Source of the DNA: an uncultured Oscillospiraceae bacterium | GTDB taxonomy: Bacteria > Bacillota > Clostridia > Oscillospirales > Ruminococcaceae | NCBI GenBank assembly: GCA_934463345.1 | Contig: CAKSJL010000094.1 | Coordinates: forward strand, 1 to 5,929 | Reading direction: 5' to 3' | DNA length: 5,929 nucleotides | Shown here: one piece after another, positions 1 to 5,037 of the stretch | How the letters are laid out: each line of letters opens with the position of its first letter | How positions within the stretch are numbered: the stretch's first letter is position 1 | Made by a program: the position numbers and the translations under genes | Notes under the pieces: model-generated | Databases searched by the model: none | Seen by the model: the letters and a program-made list of their open reading frames with translations, nothing else | What the model was told of the DNA's origin: nothing

Positions 1-813
1 CATATTATCTGGGTGAAGTGTACGACCTGTACCACCGCCAGAAGCAACTGAGAAATATTTCTTTCCAGCTTCAATTCTTTCCTTCTTATATGTGCCTGCA
101 ACAGGATGCTGGAATCTTGTAGGGTTAGTTGAGTTACCTGTGATAGAAACGTCAACATTTTCCTTCCACATAATAGCAACGCCTTCTGTTACATCATCAG
201 CGCCATAACAGTTAACCTTTGCACGAAGTCCGTCAGAATATGCCTTGCGGAAAACTTCCTTAACCTCGCCAGTATAATAATCCATTTTAGTTTCAACATA
301 TGTAAATCCGTTGATTCTCGCAATGATCTGAGCAGCATCCTTGCCGAGACCGTTAAGAATAACTCTCAGAGGATTTTTACGAACCTTGTTAGCCTTTTCA
401 GCGATACCAATAGCGCCTTCAGCAGCTGCAAATGATTCGTGACCTGCTAAGAATGCAAAACATTCTGTATCTTCTTCAAGAAGCATTTTTCCAAGGTTAC
501 CATGACCAAGTCCAACCTTACGCTGATCAGCAACAGAACCAGGAATACAGAATGCCTGAAGACCCTCGCCGATTGCAGCAGCAGCGTCAGCAGCTCTTGT
601 ACAGCCCTTCTTGATAGCAATAGCACAGCCTACTGTGTAAGCCCACTTTGCATTTTCAAAACAGATTGGCTGAATACCTTCAACCAGCTTGTATATGTCA
701 AGACCCTTTGCCTTGCAAACATCAGCACATTCTTCAATTGTCTTGATGCCGTACTGTTCAAGAACAGCGAGAATCTGCTTTTCTCTTCTCTCATATGATT
801 CAAATAAAGCCAT
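1..813 (-). CDS. GGGtGRT-family protein of unknown function (partial, C-terminus outside window)
   Basis: An open frame of 271 codons starts at ATG 813 (MALFESYERREKQ...) and runs in frame off the left edge with no stop, so the C-terminus is missing. Near its visible end is ASGGGTGRTLHPDNM (GGGTGRT at residues 259-265), the motif that names this family of conserved anaerobe proteins. The visible part has eight cysteines (residues 29, 33, 51, 63, 71, 89, 118, 202) and a glycine-rich stretch around residues 101-110 (GLGHGNLGKM). No signal peptide or membrane segment is seen, so it is probably cytosolic. The start is fixed by a strong AAGGAGG site 9 bases upstream. It follows the Fe-S scaffold gene by 14 bp and is surely co-transcribed with it. 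What is known: the family is recognised by this motif and, as I recall, commonly sits beside a NifU-like scaffold; no biochemical role is established to my knowledge. A role in Fe-S or another cofactor process is inferred from context only. Confidence 0.9.
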   Translation of the reverse strand, partial: MALFESYERREKQILAVLEQYGIKTIEECADVCKAKGLDIYKLVEGIQPICFENAKWAYTVGCAIAIKKGCTRAADAAAAIGEGLQAFCIPGSVADQRKVGLGHGNLGKMLLEEDTECFAFLAGHESFAAAEGAIGIAEKANKVRKNPLRVILNGLGKDAAQIIARINGFTYVETKMDYYTGEVKEVFRKAYSDGLRAKVNCYGADDVTEGVAIMWKENVDVSITGNSTNPTRFQHPVAGTYKKERIEAGKKYFSVASGGGTGRTLHPDNM

Positions 814-822
814 TTTACAAAT

Positions 823-829
823 CCTCCTT
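823..829 (-). promoter_or_regulatory. Ribosome binding site of the GGGtGRT gene, overlapping the upstream stop codon
   Basis: The minus strand reads TAAGGAGGATTTGTAAAATG. The TAA is the stop of the scaffold gene, and AAGGAGG overlaps it by two bases, with 9 bases to the ATG at 813. Ribosomes finishing the scaffold gene arrive directly on this site, which suggests translational coupling and matched amounts of the two proteins. Confidence 0.85.
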
Positions 830-1520
830 ATTCTTTTCTCGGATCAATGATCTTAACTGCATCAGCAACTCTTCCGTACTGACCCTTAGCCTTTTCAAAA
901 GCTGTGTTTGCGTCATCTCCGCCCTTGATGAAGTCCATCATCTTGCCGAAGTTTACAAACTGATAGCCGATGATTTCATCGTCTTCGTTAAGAGCAATAC
1001 CTGTAACGTAACCGTCTGTCATTTCGAGGTAACGAGGTCCCTTTGCAAGAGTACTATACATAGTACCAACCTGTGAACGAAGTCCCTTACCAAGGTCTTC
1101 AAGACCTGCACCGATTACAAGACCGCCTTCAGAGAATGCACTCTGTGTACGACCGTAAACGATCTGACCGAAAAGATTTTTCATAGCTGTGTTGATAGCA
1201 TCACAGACGAGGTCTGTATCGAGGGCTTCAAGAATTGTTCTGCCAGGGAGGATTTCAGCAGCCATAGCAGCTGAATGAGTCATACCTGAACAGCCGACTG
1301 TTTCAACCAGAGCTTCCTGAATAACGCCTTCCTTAACGTTAAGTGTCAGCTTACAAGCACCCTGCTGAGGAGCACACCAGCCTACACCGTGTGTGAATCC
1401 TGAAATATCAGTGATTTGTGTTGCTTTTACCCATTTTGCTTCCTCCGGGATCGGAGCTGCGCCATGAGCAACGCCCTGTCTGACAGGACACATGTTTTCT
1501 ACTTCATTAGAATAAATCAT
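828..1520 (-). CDS. NifU/IscU-like iron-sulfur cluster assembly scaffold protein
   Basis: A 230-residue cytosolic protein whose residues about 45-125 resemble the NifU N-terminal/IscU scaffold domain, on which Fe-S clusters are built before transfer to target proteins. ETVGCSGMTHSAA (Cys77) matches the second scaffold cysteine region of IscU (TxGCGSAIASS), and DLVCDAINTAMKNL (Cys106) matches the third (HCSxLAEDAI). The first ligand is less clear: Cys49 and Cys56 in GWCAPQQGACKLTL both lie near the IscU CGDVMKL site, but the usual Cys-Gly-Asp is absent. Cys11 is an extra N-terminal cysteine. About 100 residues beyond the scaffold core (130-230) make it longer than IscU (about 128 residues); this part ends in an Asp/Lys-rich region. 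The start has an AAAGGAG site at 1528-1534, 7 bases upstream. It is the first gene of an operon with the GGGtGRT gene; no cysteine desulfurase is visible. The family call is good, but true scaffold activity is inferred. Confidence 0.88.
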   Translation of the reverse strand: MIYSNEVENMCPVRQGVAHGAAPIPEEAKWVKATQITDISGFTHGVGWCAPQQGACKLTLNVKEGVIQEALVETVGCSGMTHSAAMAAEILPGRTILEALDTDLVCDAINTAMKNLFGQIVYGRTQSAFSEGGLVIGAGLEDLGKGLRSQVGTMYSTLAKGPRYLEMTDGYVTGIALNEDDEIIGYQFVNFGKMMDFIKGGDDANTAFEKAKGQYGRVADAVKIIDPRKE

Positions 1521-1537
1521 ATAATTACTCCTTTCGT

Positions 1538-1560
1538 TTAAGACCGCATAGCAATCTTAA
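1538..1560 (-). promoter_or_regulatory. Perfect 10-bp hairpin in the 5' leader of the scaffold/GGGtGRT operon
   Basis: As minus-strand RNA this reads UUAAGAUUGC-UAU-GCGGUCUUAA, a continuous 10-bp stem with a 3-base loop and two U-G pairs (arms 1538-1547 and 1551-1560). It lies between the predicted promoter and the ribosome binding site, starting roughly 10 bases into the transcript and ending just before AAAGGAG. No U-tract follows, so it is not a terminator. It may stabilise the 5' end of the mRNA or, as DNA, act as an operator; the sequence does not say which. Confidence 0.5.
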
Positions 1561-1576
1561 TACAGCATATACTAAT

Positions 1577-1605
1577 ATTATATAATATTTTTCGTGCTGA
1601 ATCAA
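1577..1605 (-). promoter_or_regulatory. Sigma-A type promoter for the scaffold/GGGtGRT operon
   Basis: On the minus strand, TTGATT (1605-1600) is followed after exactly 17 bases by a perfect TATAAT (1582-1577). Transcription should begin near 1570, giving a leader of about 50 bases. The -10 box is part of the palindrome TATTATATAATA (1576-1587), so a plus-strand TATAAT (1581-1586) also exists in the same place. Confidence 0.7.
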
Positions 1606-1665
1606 GTCTTTTTTTAAAATTTAAGTGAATTATGTAAAAAAAAGTGATAATAATAAAAACAAATC

Positions 1666-1753
1666 AGAACCTGTATCAATGTCAGAATTTTTTCAAGGTA
1701 AACGTAAAAATATTCTTGATGGATATGTGATGTAGCCTTTGGGTACAGGTTCT
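1666..1753 (+). promoter_or_regulatory. Candidate structured RNA leader upstream of the lactate dehydrogenase gene
   Basis: A perfect 10-bp inverted repeat, AGAACCTGTA (1666-1675) and TACAGGTTCT (1744-1753), closes a 68-base interior. Two further helices nest inside it: AAGGTA (1695-1700) with TAGCCTT (1733-1739, one bulged G), and ATATTC (1710-1715) with GGATAT (1721-1726) around a five-base loop. The element ends 15 bases before the GGAG site (1769-1772) of the gene at 1780. No U-tract follows the outer stem, so an intrinsic terminator is unlikely. The stacked arrangement resembles a cis-regulatory RNA, but I cannot match it to a riboswitch class I know, and no energy or covariation has been calculated. 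A protein-binding inverted repeat is the main alternative. Confidence 0.4.
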
Positions 1754-1779
1754 CAGATATTACAGATCGGAGAATTCCA

Positions 1780-2718
1780 ATGAACAAACAGAAATGTGCA
1801 ATAATCGGCTGCGGAGCTGTTGGCTCAACAATCGCTTTTTCACTGACTCAGAAAAGTCTTTTTTCCGAGCTTGTCCTTATAGATTCAAACAACGCAAAGG
1901 CTGAAGGTGAAGCAATGGATTTAAGCCATGGTCTGCCTTTTGCACACCCTATGAAGGTTTATGTCGGTGAATACAGCGATATTGCCGATTGCTTTCTTAT
2001 TATAATAACAGCAGGAGCAGCTCAGAAACCAAACGAAACACGTCTTGATATGGTTCATAAAAATGTAAGAATATTTAGTCAGATCATTCCTGAAATAGTC
2101 AAGTATAACAAAAACGCTATTCTTCTTGTTGTATCAAATCCTGTAGATATTCTGACATATTGTACAATAAAGCTTTCCGGATATCCGGTACAAAGAGTTA
2201 TCGGCTCAGGAACAGTTCTCGATACCGCCAGACTTAAATATCATCTTGGACAATCCCTGTGTGTTGACAGCCGCAGCATTCATGCATTTATAATAGGAGA
2301 ACACGGAGACAGCGAACTTGCAGTCTGGAGCAGTGCAAACGTTTCCGGAATAGATCTGGAGGATTTTCATGGTCTTTGTGCTGGTAGCTGCGATGTTTCG
2401 TTTAATGATATCTACAGAGACGTCCGGGACAGTGCATACGAAGTGATCGAAAGAAAGGGAGCAACTTATTACGGAATAGCTATGGCTGTTACAAAAATAG
2501 TTCTTTCAATAATAAGAGATGAACATTCGGTTCTGCCAGTTTCATGCTATATAGACGGACATTACGGTCTCAGCGATGTTTGCATAGGAGTTCCGGCAAT
2601 AGTAGGAAGCGATGGCATCGAAAAGGTGCTGGATATTCCTCTTGCGAATACCGAAAAGGAAAACCTTATAAAATCAGTATCAACGCTTAAAGAAATCATT
2701 TCCAAACTTGATGTATGA
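1780..2718 (+). CDS. ldh: L-lactate dehydrogenase
   Basis: A 312-residue cytosolic enzyme of the lactate/malate dehydrogenase family that reduces pyruvate to L-lactate with NADH, regenerating NAD+ in fermentation. The N-terminal Rossmann fold has GCGAVGS (residues 10-16), and Asp35 at the end of strand 2 would hold the NAD ribose. The mobile loop AGAAQKPNETRLDMV has Gln82, the position that selects lactate over malate (Arg in malate dehydrogenase), and catalytic Arg88. SNPVD (119-123), LDTAR (147-151, with Asp148 and substrate-binding Arg151) and IIGEHGDSE with catalytic His175 complete the active site. Of the two residues used for fructose-1,6-bisphosphate binding in allosteric bacterial enzymes, the His equivalent is present (His168) but the Arg equivalent is Lys153, so allostery is uncertain. 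The start has GGAG at 1769-1772, 7 bases upstream. The gene stands alone, preceded by a possible structured leader and followed by a terminator. Length is normal for the family. Confidence 0.95.
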   Translation: MNKQKCAIIGCGAVGSTIAFSLTQKSLFSELVLIDSNNAKAEGEAMDLSHGLPFAHPMKVYVGEYSDIADCFLIIITAGAAQKPNETRLDMVHKNVRIFSQIIPEIVKYNKNAILLVVSNPVDILTYCTIKLSGYPVQRVIGSGTVLDTARLKYHLGQSLCVDSRSIHAFIIGEHGDSELAVWSSANVSGIDLEDFHGLCAGSCDVSFNDIYRDVRDSAYEVIERKGATYYGIAMAVTKIVLSIIRDEHSVLPVSCYIDGHYGLSDVCIGVPAIVGSDGIEKVLDIPLANTEKENLIKSVSTLKEIISKLDV

Positions 2719-2738
2719 AACATTTATTTACTGGTACA

Positions 2739-2776
2739 AAACAACCGTCCGTACGAAATTGTACAGACGGTCGTTT
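2739..2776. terminator. Bidirectional intrinsic terminator between convergent genes
   Basis: AAACAACCGTCCGTAC (2739-2754) and GTACAGACGGTCGTTT (2761-2776) form a 16-bp stem around the loop GAAATT. In minus-strand RNA the stem is continuous with two G-U pairs and runs into a U-rich tail (UUGUUUUG). In plus-strand RNA the same two positions are A-C mismatches, and the 3' side is U-rich but interrupted (GTTTGCTTTATTC). It sits in the 61-bp gap between the ldh stop and the lipoprotein stop, so it can end both transcripts, probably better for the minus-strand one. Confidence 0.85.
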
Positions 2777-2779
2777 GCT

Positions 2780-3394
2780 TTATTCTGCTGTCCGAGTTTC
2801 AATCAGTTCTGATTCCGGCTGAGTTTCGGATGGTTCGGTCGGCTGCATTGGCTGTGAAGACTCTGACATATCTGAACTGTCACAATGAAAGTCTGAAAAC
2901 GTAATTTTCAAATCAAGATTCGGCATTGAAAATTCTGACAGACCACCATTTTTATCAAGCTTTAAGGTGTATTTGCCTTGCTGAATTTCACCTTCAATTT
3001 CCATAACGCCATCCTTTTCAACTGCGTTTATTTCATCAGTCTCAGCTATGCTGTCGGCAACTTCTATAAAAACCGAAATAATGGATTTTACAGGCAAAGC
3101 GGTTTTGGGAACAGAAAAGCTCAGTCCCTTGTATGAAGCATCAACCTTGTTATCACGATAAGACAGAATAACTCCGGCAAGTGTGTTAGGCGCTGAAAAT
3201 TCAACATCCCAGTTTGCCTTACCGTATCTTCTGAATGAAGCCTCTGCTTCCTGATCGCCATACTGTATCTGCGCCATTGCCACAAACGGCTCGTTAAGCT
3301 TATGCGTAAAAGCTACACTTTTTCCGCTGCCTGAACATGCGCACATTGAAACAATCATAATAAACGACATAAAAACCGGAATAATTTTCTTCAT
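2780..3394 (-). CDS. Secreted lipoprotein of unknown function, possibly LolA/LppX-like fold
   Basis: A 204-residue protein with a lipoprotein signal peptide: Lys2-Lys3, a hydrophobic stretch (residues 4-17), then MCAC with the likely lipidated Cys20 followed by a small polar spacer (SGSGK). After cleavage it should be anchored to the outer face of the membrane. Residues about 27-170 alternate short beta-like segments (FVAMAQIQYGDQEAEASFRR, NWDVEFSAPNTLAGVILSY, YKGLSFSVP, YTLKLDKNGGLSEFSMP, LKITFSDF). This is reminiscent of clostridial lipoproteins with a LolA/LppX-like half-barrel, but that is an impression from sequence pattern only. Residues 171-204 are a low-complexity Ser/Pro/Glu/Gln/Thr tail, probably disordered. 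The start is set by AAGGAG at 3401-3406, 6 bases upstream. It is the last gene before the terminator and lies 84 bp after the Nnr gene with no terminator or clear promoter between, so it is probably transcribed with it. No catalytic motif is seen. Confidence 0.8.
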   Translation of the reverse strand: MKKIIPVFMSFIMIVSMCACSGSGKSVAFTHKLNEPFVAMAQIQYGDQEAEASFRRYGKANWDVEFSAPNTLAGVILSYRDNKVDASYKGLSFSVPKTALPVKSIISVFIEVADSIAETDEINAVEKDGVMEIEGEIQQGKYTLKLDKNGGLSEFSMPNLDLKITFSDFHCDSSDMSESSQPMQPTEPSETQPESELIETRTAE

Positions 3395-3478
3395 ATAAAG
3401 CTCCTTAAAATTTATTATTTAAGCTTTACATTCCGTTTATTTTAAATTCAGAAAATACTTTTTAAAAGCAACATAAGC

Positions 3479-5032
3479 TTATCCGTTAAATATTGCTTTA
3501 AATACTTCACCAAGTTCATTTATCATATCTGTTGGCAGCATTGACTGAACTGAGTATTTTTTTGCAGCCATGTCCCCTGCCATTCCATGAACGAAAACAG
3601 CAGGAACGGCAGGATTTTCAATTCCCTGTGCTGCAAAAGAAGCAATCATGCCGCTTAAGACATCGCCGCTACCTCCTCTGCTCATTCCAGGATTCCCGTT
3701 CATATTGACATACGCTTTGTCCGGAGATGCAATAATTGTTCCCGCACCTTTCAGAACAACAGTGCAGTTATTCTGCTGTGCAAACGATCGTGCATAGCCA
3801 AACCGGTCAGACTGTATTTCTGCTGTCGACACTCCGCAGAGTCTTGCCATTTCAGCAGGATGCGGCGTCAGAATGATTCTTTTCTTGGTTTGTCTAATTA
3901 TATCTATGCTGTCTGTTATGCAGTTTATTCCGTCTGCATCAAGAATTATCTGACATTCCAGATTTAAAAGAAGCTCCTTTACAAGCTTTTTGCTGTCACT
4001 GCTTACGCCAAGACCGCACCCTATCAGTACAGACGTGGATTTTTCAGAAGCTTTCATTATCCTTTCAAGAGAATCTGTTCCATATGTTCCGTTTATTCCT
4101 GTTTCAAGCGGGAGATATATGGCTTCCGGGATTTTTGTAGCAAAATGAGGAAGATACTCTTTTGGAGTACACACAGTCAGAAGTCCTACTCCGCATCTGA
4201 GAGCAGCCTGTGATGACATAATAGAAGCTCCCGGCATATTAAGGTTTGAACATATCGAAAGCATTCTTCCGAAATTTCCTTTATGCGAATCCGGTTTCCT
4301 TTCCGAAATGCTTTTCTTGACATTATCATGGTCAATCAGCTCCACAGGATAGTCTATGAGCGAGTAAACCTTATCCGGAATTGCTATTCCTGCTGTACTT
4401 ATATCTCCGCAGAATGACCTTAAAGGATACTGTGTAATACAAAGCTTTCTTGCTCCGAATGTTACAGTTACCCATGCTTTCAGAGTACCGTCAGCGACTG
4501 CACCCGTTTTACAGTTTCCTCCGCTTGGAACATCAACCGCAACTGTTATTCCTTTGCAATTTGCAAGTATTTGTCTTATATTTTCCGTCAGTTCTCCATG
4601 AAAACCTGTTCCAAAAATCCCATCAGCTTTAATATCAATGATATTGTTATTAAGTATTGATATCATTTCTTCTTCGTCACGAATAACCGGAATATTCGTC
4701 ATACGGTCGAAATTAAGCTTTGCGAGTTCTGTTTTGGGCTCTCCGCAAAGCAGAAATATTTTTGAGTGAATACTCATTTTTCTCAGATACCTTGCAGCCA
4801 CAAAGCAATCTCCTGCATTATTTCCGTTTCCACAGAGAAATATTATATCGGGTTTTTTGTGAAAACGTTCATCATTTTCAAAGCCGTTTATAATTTTCTT
4901 TAAATTAAACGCCAGTGCAGTACCTGCATTTTCCATGAGATCTTCATAGCTGACTCCAGCCTTGTCAGACTCAGCCTCGAGCATTTTCATCTGTTCCGGA
5001 GTTACAATAATTTTTTTGTGTATAGTATTCAT
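3479..5032 (-). CDS. nnr: Bifunctional NAD(P)H-hydrate repair enzyme (epimerase + ADP-dependent dehydratase)
   Basis: A 517-residue cytosolic enzyme of normal length for the fused YjeF family. It repairs NADH and NADPH that have become hydrated: the N-terminal half interconverts R and S hydrates, and the C-terminal half dehydrates the S form using ADP. Epimerase part (about 1-220): CGNGNNAGDCFVAARYL (67-83), DGIFGTGFHGEL (137-148), AVDVPSG (165-171) and TVTFGARK (189-196). Dehydratase part (about 240-515): SHKGNFG (249-255), MPGA (266-269), LDADGIN (364-370), LTPHPAEMARL (388-398), LKGAGT (427-432) and NPGMSRGGSGDVLSG (447-461) with catalytic Asp457, then HGMAGD (482-487). The nucleotide motif usually written GNNGGDG is NNAGDC here, an unusual change; the dehydratase GS motif is CS. 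The ATG at 5032 has AGGAAA (5041-5046) 8 bases upstream, overlapping the end of the SseB gene, from which it is separated by only 5 bp: same operon. Confidence 0.93.
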   Translation of the reverse strand: MNTIHKKIIVTPEQMKMLEAESDKAGVSYEDLMENAGTALAFNLKKIINGFENDERFHKKPDIIFLCGNGNNAGDCFVAARYLRKMSIHSKIFLLCGEPKTELAKLNFDRMTNIPVIRDEEEMISILNNNIIDIKADGIFGTGFHGELTENIRQILANCKGITVAVDVPSGGNCKTGAVADGTLKAWVTVTFGARKLCITQYPLRSFCGDISTAGIAIPDKVYSLIDYPVELIDHDNVKKSISERKPDSHKGNFGRMLSICSNLNMPGASIMSSQAALRCGVGLLTVCTPKEYLPHFATKIPEAIYLPLETGINGTYGTDSLERIMKASEKSTSVLIGCGLGVSSDSKKLVKELLLNLECQIILDADGINCITDSIDIIRQTKKRIILTPHPAEMARLCGVSTAEIQSDRFGYARSFAQQNNCTVVLKGAGTIIASPDKAYVNMNGNPGMSRGGSGDVLSGMIASFAAQGIENPAVPAVFVHGMAGDMAAKKYSVQSMLPTDMINELGEVFKAIFNG

Positions 5033-5037
5033 GACGT

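Noticed and set aside
432..1076. Overlapping plus-strand open frames opposite the GGGtGRT and scaffold genes
   Set aside because: They lie antisense to two well-supported genes, give Cys/Ser/Leu/Asn-rich sequences of no family, and lack ribosome binding sites; they are shadows of codon use on the other strand.
1606..1620. T-run TCTTTTTTTAAAA as an intrinsic terminator
   Set aside because: No GC-containing stem precedes it on the plus strand; it is AT-rich intergenic sequence in a divergent region.
1600..1779. Rex (NADH-sensing repressor) operator upstream of ldh
   Set aside because: Rex often controls ldh in Firmicutes, but I find no convincing TTGTTAA-N4-TTAACAA-like palindrome; the TTAAGTGAATTATGTAAA stretch at 1621-1638 is too poor a match.
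1780..2718. Malate dehydrogenase instead of lactate dehydrogenase
   Set aside because: The specificity residue in the active-site loop is Gln (Gln82), as in lactate dehydrogenases; malate dehydrogenases have Arg there.
3395..3478. Separate promoter, or ribosome-site-masking hairpin, before the lipoprotein gene
   Set aside because: The gap is AT-rich, but no -35/-10 pair with proper spacing stands out, and the possible AAGCTT/AAGGAGCTT pairing is interrupted by bulges.
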